Of a stretch of 64,000 nt of DNA, positions 45,498 through 54,728 are shown piece after piece. The first letter of the stretch is position 1, and each line of letters starts with the position of its first letter. The notes below the pieces were generated by a model, which was not told the DNA's origin, ran no database searches, and saw only the letters and a program-made list of their open reading frames with translations. Position numbers and translations under genes: made by a program. Source of the DNA: Paenibacillus assamensis DSM 18201 (GTDB lineage: Bacteria; Bacillota; Bacilli; Paenibacillales; Paenibacillaceae); assembly GCF_000422445.1 (NCBI RefSeq), contig NZ_AULU01000009.1, positions 248,001 through 312,000 of the forward strand. Reading direction: 5' to 3'.

Positions 45498-45875
45498 CTA
45501 TTTCAACACATAATCCGCGAGAACAGACTGTACTTCATAAATGTTCAGGTTCTTATTGAATTGCTTCTGCATCGGCACAGGGTCTCCAGACACCCAAACC
45601 TTTAGCTCAGCATCCATATCAAAGCTGCCCGCAGTTTCAATACTGAACTGAACAATGCTTTTATACGGAATGGAACGGTACTCAACTTTTTTTCCCGTAA
45701 TTCCTTGCCTATCTACTAAAATGAGGCGCTTGTTCGTAAACAGGAACATATCACGAATCAGCTTATACGCCTTTTCGATTGACTCTGAACGGGACAGAAT
45801 ACTTGCATACTCTCGATTCGCTTCCTCTAGATTTACCTCAGAAGCATTGCCCATAATTCCATCTAAAAACCCCAT
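45498..45875 (-). CDS. Small bacterial PH-domain protein
   Basis: 125 residues, a single bacterial pleckstrin-homology-like domain. The stretch DMFLFTNKRLILVDRQGITGKKVEYRSIPYKSIVQFSIETAGSFDMDAELKVWV is the signature of this cytosolic family (bPH_1). Family members form ring-like oligomers; the biological role is not established. GGAGG is 7 nt before the ATG. Not obviously part of an operon. Confidence 0.85.
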   Translation of the reverse strand: MGFLDGIMGNASEVNLEEANREYASILSRSESIEKAYKLIRDMFLFTNKRLILVDRQGITGKKVEYRSIPYKSIVQFSIETAGSFDMDAELKVWVSGDPVPMQKQFNKNLNIYEVQSVLADYVLK

Positions 45876-45948
45876 ATCTCTTCCTCCTCAAATAACTAAG
45901 CAGTCTCACACTTAGTATATCATGGAAATAGAGGCGAAGGTCTCCCTA

Positions 45949-46479
45949 TCAATGATGCCACATTACAAATTGTTCAGGATGCTTACGAATATCCCTCGCA
46001 ATAGCAGAGCGAAGTTCCGGGAACAGGGTAATTACGACCTGGTCAAGCTCTTCCATCTCCCGCTGCAAATCAGGGTAATCCGCCATATGCTCGCCAAAAT
46101 AATCGCAAATTTTTCTACCATTCCGCTGTGCTAACTCCGTCATCTTGTCTCGTAAAGCCCGCAGCTGTATAAAAAATGCGCTCGCTTCTTTACCAGCCAC
46201 GCGCCGAATATATACATCAACTACATTCCAGAACGGCCCATGAGCGAATAAATATTCCAAATGACAAAACCATCCGTACACCCCATGTTGACCCAGATGC
46301 CTATCAAAGGTCTGAAACAAGAACAAAGACCGCTGACCTTCCGTTAATGTATAAAAAATATCGGTTGATATTCGCACCATTTTTTTATCTACCTGATGAG
46401 CAATTGGCTCGTTGCATACAATTAATAACCGTTCATCATCCAGTGTTTCAAATACATGCTTTTGTATAGTAACCAGCAC
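45949..46479 (-). CDS. Hypothetical protein, unknown function
   Basis: About 176 residues if it starts at GTG 46479, where GGAGG lies 8 nt upstream; the frame stays open to a TTG at 46575 (208 residues) but that start has no ribosome binding site and would add an unusual MPVLYIDGYNRVG extension. The protein is soluble and mostly helical with aromatic-rich segments (SLFLFQTFDRHLGQHGVYGWFCHLEYLF), ending EQFVMWHH. That layout resembles DMP19-like or small helical proteins, but I do not recognise a family. No partner is evident. Confidence 0.6.
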   Translation of the reverse strand: MLVTIQKHVFETLDDERLLIVCNEPIAHQVDKKMVRISTDIFYTLTEGQRSLFLFQTFDRHLGQHGVYGWFCHLEYLFAHGPFWNVVDVYIRRVAGKEASAFFIQLRALRDKMTELAQRNGRKICDYFGEHMADYPDLQREMEELDQVVITLFPELRSAIARDIRKHPEQFVMWHH

Positions 46480-46725
46480 CTCAACGCCCTCCTGACGATC
46501 AACAACAGAACAAACCATATATTGCCATACTATGGATCCAACTCGATTATAGCCGTCTATGTATAGAACGGGCAATAGATTTCATCGTCTGCAGCAAAAT
46601 ACTCTAGTAAATGGCAAAGTATCTGCCGTCTCCTATAAAAATACATATATCGATAACACTATCATAAATAGTTGCTTCCTCACTCTTGATCATTACGTTC
46701 TATTTCTATTAAGATAAGTTCAACA

Positions 46726-46746
46726 TTATAATTGTAAGCGCTTTAT
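46726..46746 (+). promoter_or_regulatory. Chitinase promoter -10 with overlapping cre-like site
   Basis: TATAAT (46726-46731) is followed at once by TGTAAGCGCTTTAT (46733-46746), which matches the strong cre core TGWAAGCGCTTWCA except at the last two or three positions. The position just after the -10 suits CcpA roadblock repression. The -35 is weak. Confidence 0.6.
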
Positions 46747-46794
46747 ATACGGTATTACAGGGGACAAACTACTATTTTTAAGGAGTTGATTACT

Positions 46795-48987
46795 TTGTTG
46801 TTGGTTAAAAAACAGAATAGAGGTAAGAAGTTTTTTCTTCTAAGCGCAAGCTTACTACTTGCTATCAGTTTATTCTCGACAGCCCTGCCCCCAGCTTCAG
46901 CAGAAGCAACAGAGCCAAGCACAACTACGAATCAGCCCTCTTCTATCCCTGCAGCTATGGATATTTCTCGAACCGCAGTGCCAGCAAACAATCCTATCAC
47001 AAACCCTAACCAAGCTTGTCGGCCAGCAGGTTTGTATGACTCTGGTGTACAAGGCATCCCGTATTGTACGGTCTATGATAGTAATGGACGCGAGAAGCTT
47101 CCTAATGAATCGAAACGCCGCATTATCGGTTACTTTACAGACTGGAGAACAGGGACAGATGGTAAACCGAAGTACCTAGTGAACGATATTCCTTGGAGCA
47201 ACATTACTCATATCAACTACGCATTTGCTTATATCGACAATAGTAATCAAGTATCCGTCGGGGCGATGAGTCCTACGAATAAAGCGATCGGCATGCAATG
47301 GCCTGGTGTACCAGCAGCAGCAATGGACCCAGCATATAGCTATAAAGGCCATTTCAATCTTCTCAATAAATTCAAAAAGCAGCACCCTGGTGTCAAAACG
47401 TTAGTATCGATTGGCGGCTGGGCGGAAACAGGTGGATATCCTGATGCATCAGGCAACCGTGTCAACTCCGGTGGTTTCTACACTATGACTACAAATGCTA
47501 ACGGCACAATTAACTATGCAGGCATTAACACGTTTGCTGATTCTGTCGTCGCCTTTCTCCGTCAATATGGATTCGATGGAGCAGATATCGACTATGAGTA
47601 TCCAACCACTATGGAGCAAGCAGGCAATCCACTTGATTGGTCCGTCTCTCAACCTCGCCGCGCTGGCCTAAATGCAAGCTATGTGGAATTGCTAAAAGTA
47701 TTGCGCACAAAGCTGGATCAAGCGTCTGCTCAAGACGGGAAGTACTATATGCTCACAATTGCTTCTCCGGCTTCTAGTTATCTACTTCGCGGCATGGAAA
47801 CTTCTCAAGGATTGAAATACCTCGACTACGTAAATATTATGTCCTACGATCTGCATGGTTCATGGAATGAATTCGTTGGTCCAAATGCAGCCCTATTTGA
47901 TGATGGTAAGGATGCAGAACTTGCTGCGGCAGGTATGTACACATCACCCGATTACTTAGGTATGGGGCACTTAAATACAGACTGGTCCTATCACTACATG
48001 CGCGGCATGATGCAAGCCGGACGAATTAATATCGGCGTTCCCTACTATACTCGCGGCTTCAAAAATGTCCAAGGCGGCACAAACGGGCTCTGGGGCAAAG
48101 CGGCGACCACGAACTGTATGCCAGGCGAACAAAAGTGTGGAGATGGCGCTATCGGCATCGATAATATTTGGCATGATAAAGTAAACGGCCTTGAAACACC
48201 TGGAGGATACAGCCCAATGTGGCATGCAATGAACCTTGAAAATGAAATTCGCGGATCTTATTTAAACATGTTCGGGCTTCCTCAAGCGCAAATCGTCGGC
48301 ACTTATAATAAGCACTTTGATAATACACTAGTTGCCTCTTGGTTGTGGAACCCACAAAAAAATGTGTTCCTCTCTACAGAAGATGCACAATCCATTACGG
48401 CTAAGGCGGATTACGTCGTACAAAAAGGTATTGGCGGAATTATGATTTGGGAGCTCTCAGGGGATTATGACTTTTATCCTCAACGCAATAACGGTCAAGG
48501 CGAGTATTTTATGGGCTCTACTCTAACAAAAATTATTCATAACAAGTTCAAAATGGCTGCACCATACAGCAACGTTAACCCGGGAACTTTGCCTCCACCA
48601 GCAAGTCAGCTAAATGTGAAAGTAGAATTAGTTCAATTTCCGATGGGCGGAAATAATTTCCCAGTAGCTCCTAAGCTTGCTATTACAAACAACACCAATG
48701 CGGTAATTCCAGGCGGGTCGGTACTGCAATTTGATATTCCAACATCAGCACCTAGTAGAGTAGAGAATTGGAATGGCTATCCGATAATAGTCACGCCGGG
48801 TCATACGGGACCTAATGTCGGCGGTCTGCAAGGGGACTTCCATCGGGTTACGATGACAATACCAGAGTATGAATCTATTCAAGCTGGCCAGACAAAGTTG
48901 ATTCAAATGGCATTGTTCCTACCTCTTTCTGGTCCAACCAATTACAGCCTAACCGTAAATGGAGTAAGATACGGCATTCATTATTAG
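46795..48987 (+). CDS. Secreted GH18 chitinase with a C-terminal accessory domain
   Basis: About 730 residues. Start TTG 46795 has GGAG 9 nt upstream (TTG 46786 overlaps the binding site). Signal peptide RGKKFFLLSASLLLAISLFS, cleavage near ASA-E. After a Pro/Thr/Ser linker, a Cys-containing segment (GIPYC) leads into the GH18 barrel (about 105-570), with SIGGW (substrate-binding strand) and the catalytic DGADIDYEYP, whose Glu is about residue 268. A disulfide loop NCMPGEQKCGDG lies later. The last 130 residues (from about 600, after PPPASQ) form a beta-rich domain, probably chitin-binding, that I cannot name. It degrades chitin outside the cell. Confidence 0.95.
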   Translation: MLLVKKQNRGKKFFLLSASLLLAISLFSTALPPASAEATEPSTTTNQPSSIPAAMDISRTAVPANNPITNPNQACRPAGLYDSGVQGIPYCTVYDSNGREKLPNESKRRIIGYFTDWRTGTDGKPKYLVNDIPWSNITHINYAFAYIDNSNQVSVGAMSPTNKAIGMQWPGVPAAAMDPAYSYKGHFNLLNKFKKQHPGVKTLVSIGGWAETGGYPDASGNRVNSGGFYTMTTNANGTINYAGINTFADSVVAFLRQYGFDGADIDYEYPTTMEQAGNPLDWSVSQPRRAGLNASYVELLKVLRTKLDQASAQDGKYYMLTIASPASSYLLRGMETSQGLKYLDYVNIMSYDLHGSWNEFVGPNAALFDDGKDAELAAAGMYTSPDYLGMGHLNTDWSYHYMRGMMQAGRINIGVPYYTRGFKNVQGGTNGLWGKAATTNCMPGEQKCGDGAIGIDNIWHDKVNGLETPGGYSPMWHAMNLENEIRGSYLNMFGLPQAQIVGTYNKHFDNTLVASWLWNPQKNVFLSTEDAQSITAKADYVVQKGIGGIMIWELSGDYDFYPQRNNGQGEYFMGSTLTKIIHNKFKMAAPYSNVNPGTLPPPASQLNVKVELVQFPMGGNNFPVAPKLAITNNTNAVIPGGSVLQFDIPTSAPSRVENWNGYPIIVTPGHTGPNVGGLQGDFHRVTMTIPEYESIQAGQTKLIQMALFLPLSGPTNYSLTVNGVRYGIHY

Positions 48988-49023
48988 TGATTTATCGCTA
49001 ATCATTTATTTCATTGGAAAGTT

Positions 49024-49061
49024 AAAAGCCAGGCAGATCCTACAACTGCCTGGCTTTTAAT
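49024..49061 (+). terminator. Terminator of the chitinase gene
   Basis: AAAAGCCAGGCAG (49024-49036) pairs with CTGCCTGGCTTTT (49046-49058); effective in both orientations. Confidence 0.9.
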
Positions 49062-49122
49062 CGTGAATATGAAAATCGTGCTGAAATTGGGTAGTTATGA
49101 GTCGTAAGGTCACAACTTATAA

Positions 49123-49734
49123 TTAAGCAGTATAGTGCTTCGCAAACCAAGCTGTGGAAGCCTTCACTTCATTTGATGTAAGCTGGTGTCCATGATGATC
49201 CCAGAATAATTGTACCTCAGCACCCGCCCCTTGCAGCAATGCAAACAAATCCTCTGTTTCGGCAGGCGTGCACATCCGGTCGTTCGAGCCAGCTCCGATA
49301 AACACTGGCATACCCTTTAAGTCAGGCAAAGATACCCCTCGTCTAGGCACCATCGGATGATAGAGAACAGCTCCATTCAACGCATTGGAATGATGGAAGA
49401 GCAAGCTCCCGGCAATGTTCGCTCCATTGGAATAACCTACTGCCACGACACGGTCACGGTTAAAACCATACTGAACCGCTGCTGAATCGATAAAATCATA
49501 CAGCTCTTGTGTGCGGAATAGAAGATCCTCTTCGTCAAATACGCCTTCAGCTAGACGGCGGAAGAAACGAGGCATGCCGTTCTCCAATACATTACCGCGA
49601 ACGCTAAGTACCGCAGACTTTGGCGATAATGCTTCAGCTAGCGGCAGCAAATCCTGCTCTGTACCACCTGTACCGTGCAGCAGAAGCAATACAGGTGCGT
49701 TAGGATCTGTTCCTTCTTTAAATATATGCTTCAT
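49123..49734 (-). CDS. mhqD: MhqD-like carboxylesterase (alpha/beta hydrolase)
   Basis: 203 residues. Compact phospholipase/carboxylesterase-type hydrolase: oxyanion-hole HGTGG, nucleophile elbow GYSNG, acid in GAGSNDRMC and catalytic His in DHHGHQ. In Bacillus the homologue MhqD belongs to the MhqR regulon for quinone, catechol and electrophile stress. AAGGAGG lies about 7 nt before the ATG. The MhqR-type operator in its promoter supports the symbol; the repressor gene itself is not in the window. Confidence 0.85.
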   Translation of the reverse strand: MKHIFKEGTDPNAPVLLLLHGTGGTEQDLLPLAEALSPKSAVLSVRGNVLENGMPRFFRRLAEGVFDEEDLLFRTQELYDFIDSAAVQYGFNRDRVVAVGYSNGANIAGSLLFHHSNALNGAVLYHPMVPRRGVSLPDLKGMPVFIGAGSNDRMCTPAETEDLFALLQGAGAEVQLFWDHHGHQLTSNEVKASTAWFAKHYTA

Positions 49735-49827
49735 GATATATCCTCCTTAACGAATAGTTACATTGTCTCCTAACATGCGGGGAGACTAGCCTCTCCGTTG
49801 TTACCTTTATATCCATTGCAATCCTTT

Positions 49828-49889
49828 ATATCTTGAAATCGAGATATTTGATATAAACATATCATAGCTTTTTAAGCTCTATCTGTCAA
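49828..49889 (-). promoter_or_regulatory. mhqD promoter with MhqR-type operator
   Basis: Minus strand TTGACA (49889-49884), 17-bp spacer, TATGAT (49866-49861). Downstream, ATATCTTGAAATCGAGATAT (49828-49847) is a 9-2-9 inverted repeat with one mismatch that fits the MhqR box I recall as ATCTcGAAtTCgAGAT. Confidence 0.78.
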
Positions 49890-49926
49890 ACTGGACTTGT
49901 CGCAGTGAGATTGCGACATCAGCCTA

Positions 49927-49959
49927 TCCTCTCCTCTCCTCTCCTCTCCTCTCCTCTCC
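49927..49959. repeat. Pentanucleotide tandem repeat (CTCCT)n
   Basis: About six consecutive CTCCT units, 38 bp upstream of the mhqD -35 and just beyond the cyd operon terminator. Such tracts change copy number by slippage; whether it affects mhqD is untested. Confidence 0.9.
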
Positions 49960-49979
49960 CTATTGGACCCTATCTGCAC

Positions 49980-50021
49980 AAAAAAAATCACAGCTACTGT
50001 CCTTAGGACAGCCACTGTGAT
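49980..50021 (-). terminator. Terminator of the cyd operon
   Basis: ATCACAG/CTGTGAT (49987-49993/50015-50021) and inner CTGTCC/GGACAG (49997-50002/50006-50011), followed on the minus strand by eight Ts. Confidence 0.9.
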
Positions 50022-50074
50022 GTCTAGGTTATACCATCTTACTTGGAGGAAGCACTCTCTTTATTCGATCATGA

Positions 50075-51961
50075 TTACGATAATCCGACCGCCTTCATAA
50101 CAAGTGGTCGGTCCAATTGGTACAGGCGGCGGTAACGCGCCTCCTGCTTCATTAATTGTTCATGTGTGCCGCGCATAATGATGCGGCCTTCTTCCATGAA
50201 GATGACTTCGTCCATCTGCTCCACTCCTACGAGGTGATGAGTAATCCAGATGAGCGACTTATCCGCCATTGCGTCGAACATCGTCGCCAGCAGTTCCCGC
50301 TCCGTGCGCGGGTCGAGACCTACCGTTGGCTCGTCGAGAAGCACTACCGGCGTCTGCTGCAGCAGGATGCGCGCTAGCGCAACTCGCTGGCGCTCTCCGC
50401 CGGAGAATCGCTGCCCCGCCTCATGCATGGGCGTGAGGTACCCTTCGGGCAGCGATTCAATTAAGCCATCCAGCCGCGCTTGGCGGGCGGCTTGGCGAAG
50501 CTCTCCCTCGGACGCATCGTAACGTCCGAGGCGAATGTTGTTCGCCACGCTCGTATCGAACAAGTGCGGGCTCTGATTGAGCACCGATACGAGCGTGGCG
50601 ATGCGATCTGCGCCGGCGTAAGTATCCGCCGGCGTTCCATTAATGGTGACCGCGCCAGACGTAGGCGCAATTGCACCTTGAATCAGCTTGAGCAGCGTGG
50701 ACTTACCTGCACCGCTGCGACCGATAACCGCTATCTTCTTGCCCTGCGGAATATCAAGCGACAACTCTTCCACGGCCATCTCGCTTCCCTGCTCATAACA
50801 GTAGCTCGCCTGTTTAATACGGATGTGCGCCGATTGTCGAGCAGCTTGCACAAGCTCTTCCTTCACAAATTTCTCCGAAATGAGGGAGGCGTTAGCAGCT
50901 TGCCCTACTTTATCGCTAACCTGTTGTTCCCCTAAAGTAAGGCTTTTCTTCTTAGCACCCTCACTTCCGCCTTCATTTTTGCTTTTATATTTGCTTTTAC
51001 CGTCGTCTTCACCTTGATCTACCTTAGCCATCCGATCCAATGAGTCGGTATACTGCGGTAGTTTATCAATCGCATCCGATACAGGCAGGAACGCCTCCAT
51101 CATCGGAAATACGACAAGAACAAATGCCGCAATCAGCGTGGCATCCATCGCTTGCTCAGCAAACATCTGAGCTGTCCAATAAATCATCGAGATCACAACA
51201 GCGCCAACCACTCCCTGTGCGGCAAATGTCCGCCACTTCGACCAATTACTCAAGGAGCGCTCCATACGCGCTACTTCTGCTTCTTCTCGTTCATAGTCGT
51301 TAACAAATGTCGCCTGACGTCCACTAATGACCCAATCTCCCATACCGAGCACCGCATCGGTTAGCTTTTGATACAGCTGGTTGCGTTTCTGTTTCAACTG
51401 GCGGTTACGTGCTTTATTCACGTACAGTGACAACGCTGGCAATACGAATATAAGCAGTGCAATATAGAAAGCCATCAACAACGCGAAGGCTGGGTCGAAC
51501 CAGCCAAGTGCTGCAATAACGACCACATAGGCAGCCAGCGCTACAATGCTCGGGAAAATAGTCCGCATAAAAATATTTTGCAAATACTCGATATCATCTG
51601 CCAACATCCCAAGGATATCTCCTGTGCGGAAGCGAGAGCGAATAAACAGTGCTTGCGGCTCCAACAGACGATACAAGCGTACACGCATATGAGACAAGAT
51701 GCGAAGGATCGTATCATGACCGACCAAACGCTCTACATAATGCACAACCGAACGACTAATACCGAATGTACGGACTAGAACGACGGGAACGTACACCATC
51801 AAAATATTTTCCGGACGAAGCGATGATTTAGAAATTAAGTAGCCCGACGTAAACATCAAGGCAGAAGCACACAGCGCCGTTAATAGACCGAGGAAGACGA
51901 TGAGCGCAAAGCGCCACGAATGTGTTGAGAAATACGGTCGTATCCAATCTTCACGTTTCAC
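50075..51961 (-). CDS. cydC: CydC-type subunit of the cytochrome bd assembly ABC exporter
   Basis: 628 residues: six membrane helices and a nucleotide-binding domain with GRSGAGKST, FSGGERQR, LLDEPTVGLD and H-loop THH. The N-terminal FTSGYLISKSSLRPENIL, RTFGISRSVVHYVERLVGHDT segments are typical of the CydC branch (E. coli naming; some Bacillus annotations call the second ABC gene cydD). With CydD it forms the thiol/heme exporter needed for cytochrome bd maturation. GTG start overlaps the upstream stop (GTGA). A Lys/Glu/Ser-rich linker of about 60 residues (GEDDGKSKYKSKNEGGSEG region) between the two domains is unusually long. Confidence 0.93.
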   Translation of the reverse strand: MKREDWIRPYFSTHSWRFALIVFLGLLTALCASALMFTSGYLISKSSLRPENILMVYVPVVLVRTFGISRSVVHYVERLVGHDTILRILSHMRVRLYRLLEPQALFIRSRFRTGDILGMLADDIEYLQNIFMRTIFPSIVALAAYVVVIAALGWFDPAFALLMAFYIALLIFVLPALSLYVNKARNRQLKQKRNQLYQKLTDAVLGMGDWVISGRQATFVNDYEREEAEVARMERSLSNWSKWRTFAAQGVVGAVVISMIYWTAQMFAEQAMDATLIAAFVLVVFPMMEAFLPVSDAIDKLPQYTDSLDRMAKVDQGEDDGKSKYKSKNEGGSEGAKKKSLTLGEQQVSDKVGQAANASLISEKFVKEELVQAARQSAHIRIKQASYCYEQGSEMAVEELSLDIPQGKKIAVIGRSGAGKSTLLKLIQGAIAPTSGAVTINGTPADTYAGADRIATLVSVLNQSPHLFDTSVANNIRLGRYDASEGELRQAARQARLDGLIESLPEGYLTPMHEAGQRFSGGERQRVALARILLQQTPVVLLDEPTVGLDPRTERELLATMFDAMADKSLIWITHHLVGVEQMDEVIFMEEGRIIMRGTHEQLMKQEARYRRLYQLDRPLVMKAVGLS

Positions 51962-53715
51962 CCTTCGTCCACCCCTTCCATCTGCATGCGCATCATCTCG
52001 TAGTATAATCCCTTACGTTCCAACAGCTCTTCATGTGTACCACTTTCCGCTATACGGCCATGCTCAAGCACAATTACCGAATCCATCTCCATCATCCAGT
52101 GCAGGCGGTGAGTAGCCATTAGAACCAACTTGTTCTCCAATAACGGAAGCATCGTTTCCTTCAATTCATACTCTGTCTCAATATCCAAATGTGCCGTCGG
52201 CTCATCCAACAGCATAATTGGACGCTTGCTTAAAAATGCACGAGCCAGTGCAATACGCTGCTCCTGTCCACCACTCAGGGAACGTCCGCCATTACCAATT
52301 ACTTCGTCCATGCCTTGAGGCAGGCGTGCCACAACCCGCTCAAGTCCAGCAGCAGCGATGGCTTGCTTCACTTCTTTCTCTGAAGCATCAGGAGTATAAA
52401 AGCGAACATTATCCGCTAAGGAGCTATTGTACAGATACGGCTGCTGTGGAATATAAGTCAGCTGCTGTCGCCAGCCTTCTCCCGTTAAGCCCTTAATAGA
52501 TTCTCCATTAAGCAGTACATCACCAGACGATGGAGCAAGGAAACCGCCGAGTATATCGATTAGGGTCGATTTACCCGCTCCACTCGCACCGATTACACCG
52601 ATCTTCTTCATTCCTTGTAACGTCAGATCAATAGCACTAAGCGAAGCTGGACCTTGCAATTCATGCTTCAAACCAACATCTTTCAACGTTAGTGTACTAT
52701 CCTTCGTCCACGTCCACTTCGCTTGCTCAGCCGCATGTGCAGAAGGGGAAGACGCAAGTCTCATCGCTTCGGCTTCACCCTTTTCAATAACAGCACGAAT
52801 GGCCTTTCCCGCTTCCTTGCCCTTTAGCGTCGCATGATAATCTGCACCTACCATGCGAATAGGCAAGAAGTATTCTGGTGCTAGAATCAATATTAATAGC
52901 GATGGATACAACGTCATGTCGCCTTCAATAAGACGCAAACCGAGATTTACCGCTACCATCGCGACAGACAGCGTCGTAAAGAAATCAAGTGCAAACGAAG
53001 ACAGAAATGCCATGCGCAGCGTCTTAATCGTTGCGGAGCGGTAAGAATCACTCACACGCTCAATCGTGTCGCTGTGCGCTTTACTTTGACCAAGTACTTT
53101 CAGTGTCTCTAGTCCACGCAGCGAATCCACAAAATGATTGGACAGTAGACGATAGGTCTTCCACTGTCGTCCCATATGCGACTTTGTTGCCAATCCTAGC
53201 AGAATCATAAATACAATCAAGATTGGCATCGTTACCGCTAAAATAATTGCAGCTACAGGGTCCAGCCAACATACATAACCCAGAACGATAATTGGTGTAA
53301 TCCCAGTGCCTATCATACGTGGAATAATAAGCTCCACATACGTTCGGAACTGAGCAATTCCGTCCAGTACGAGCGTTACGACGTTGCCCGTCCCTTCGGA
53401 TTGGACAAGACGTGGCCCGAACTCAAACAGCTTGCTAACCAACTGCTTGCGCAGCTCACGCCCTGCCGTCTCCGCATATCGATAGGCAATCTTCTGCATG
53501 AGAAGCGCCGTCAATTGCCGGATAAAGAAAGCGAGCAGGAACTTCGCGATCGAGTCGACTTGTTCCTGCAGCGCTTGGCCTGCAAATAGGGAGGAGATTG
53601 TCTCCGCCAGCCCTATTGCAATATATAGGATGGACACACTGTGAATGAAGGCCAGCAGCACAATAGCCGCTATGACAAGTTTGCTTCCTTTAAATCCAAG
53701 TGTGTGTTTATCCAT
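51958..53715 (-). CDS. cydD: CydD-type subunit of the cytochrome bd assembly ABC exporter
   Basis: 585 residues: helices then a nucleotide-binding domain with GASGAGKST, LSGGQEQR, LLDEPTAHLD and THRLHW. The ATG at 53715 shares one base with the cydB stop (TAATG), so translation is coupled; a longer frame from 53772 lies inside cydB and is not used. It also overlaps cydC by 4 nt. Partner of CydC in exporting thiols or heme for bd oxidase assembly. CydD is named by its position before CydC and by sequence of the membrane domain. Confidence 0.92.
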   Translation of the reverse strand: MDKHTLGFKGSKLVIAAIVLLAFIHSVSILYIAIGLAETISSLFAGQALQEQVDSIAKFLLAFFIRQLTALLMQKIAYRYAETAGRELRKQLVSKLFEFGPRLVQSEGTGNVVTLVLDGIAQFRTYVELIIPRMIGTGITPIIVLGYVCWLDPVAAIILAVTMPILIVFMILLGLATKSHMGRQWKTYRLLSNHFVDSLRGLETLKVLGQSKAHSDTIERVSDSYRSATIKTLRMAFLSSFALDFFTTLSVAMVAVNLGLRLIEGDMTLYPSLLILILAPEYFLPIRMVGADYHATLKGKEAGKAIRAVIEKGEAEAMRLASSPSAHAAEQAKWTWTKDSTLTLKDVGLKHELQGPASLSAIDLTLQGMKKIGVIGASGAGKSTLIDILGGFLAPSSGDVLLNGESIKGLTGEGWRQQLTYIPQQPYLYNSSLADNVRFYTPDASEKEVKQAIAAAGLERVVARLPQGMDEVIGNGGRSLSGGQEQRIALARAFLSKRPIMLLDEPTAHLDIETEYELKETMLPLLENKLVLMATHRLHWMMEMDSVIVLEHGRIAESGTHEELLERKGLYYEMMRMQMEGVDEG

Positions 53716-54728
53716 TAGTATTCTAGATGCTCCTTCTCCGTAACACGTTTGTGGAAGACGAAATAACTCCATGCTTGATACGCTAGTATGAACGGCAGCA
53801 GCGTAACCGCCACAATCGTCATAATGCGAAGTGAATAGTCACCCGATGCAGCAGCATAAACCGTCATGTTATAGGCACTGTCAATCGAACTAATCAAGAC
53901 ATTTGGGAACATCGATATAAACACAGAAGCAACCGCTAACGCAATAACCGCACCTGTCATACCAAATGCCCAACCATCGCGCTTCTTGCTCATAAAATAA
54001 CCAGCCATAATATAAGCAACAACGCCTAGTACAGCGATAACAACCATAACCGCACTGCGCGATTCAAATGCTGTCGTCATCGTATATGTCATACCACCGA
54101 AAACAACTAACAACACAGCAAGTGGGATTAGTAACATTTTCCCTTGTGCACGCGCTCGTTCTTGCAAGCTACCTACCGTGCGAAGCGTTGTAAACATCAA
54201 GCCGTGTACATAACATAGCAGCGTAACAACAAGACCACCTACTACCGTATACACATTCACCACTTGGAAAATAGTTGCGTTCATCTCCATGTTCTGATCG
54301 ATTGGCAAGCCTTGTAGGAAACTTGCAAATACGACACCGAACAAGAATGGTGGCAAAAGGCTTCCTAGTAGGATAACGATATCCCAGTTCTTCTTCCAGC
54401 GCTCTGTATCGCCCTTACCTCTGAACTCAAAGGCTACACCACGACCAATCAAGGCCAATAACAAGAATACAAACGGGATATAAAAGCCACTAAACATCGT
54501 TGCATACCAGTGTGGGAATGCCGCGAACATGGCTCCACCCGCCGTCAACAACCACACTTCATTAGCGTCCCAGAACGGTCCAATTGAATTAATAAGTACG
54601 CGACGCTCCATATCGGATCGAGCTAGAAACTTCGTCGCCATTCCTACCCCGAAATCAAATCCCTCCAAGAAGAAGAACCCGACAAACAACACCCCGACCA
54701 GAACAAACCACAGTTCACTATACGCCAT
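53715..54728 (-). CDS. cydB: Cytochrome bd quinol oxidase subunit II
   Basis: 337 residues. Starts MAYSELWFVLVGVLFVGFFFLEGFDFGVGM, the canonical CydB N-terminus, followed by IGPFWDANEVWLLTAGGAMFAAFP. Multi-pass membrane protein that with CydA forms the bd oxidase reducing O2 to water with electrons from menaquinol. GGGAGG lies 6 nt before the ATG at 54728; the 9-codon upstream extension is inside cydA. Overlaps cydA by 11 nt and cydD by 1 nt. Confidence 0.96.
   Translation of the reverse strand: MAYSELWFVLVGVLFVGFFFLEGFDFGVGMATKFLARSDMERRVLINSIGPFWDANEVWLLTAGGAMFAAFPHWYATMFSGFYIPFVFLLLALIGRGVAFEFRGKGDTERWKKNWDIVILLGSLLPPFLFGVVFASFLQGLPIDQNMEMNATIFQVVNVYTVVGGLVVTLLCYVHGLMFTTLRTVGSLQERARAQGKMLLIPLAVLLVVFGGMTYTMTTAFESRSAVMVVIAVLGVVAYIMAGYFMSKKRDGWAFGMTGAVIALAVASVFISMFPNVLISSIDSAYNMTVYAAASGDYSLRIMTIVAVTLLPFILAYQAWSYFVFHKRVTEKEHLEY

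Noticed and set aside
49927-49959. CRISPR-like repeat
   Set aside because: It is a simple pentanucleotide tandem repeat with no spacers.
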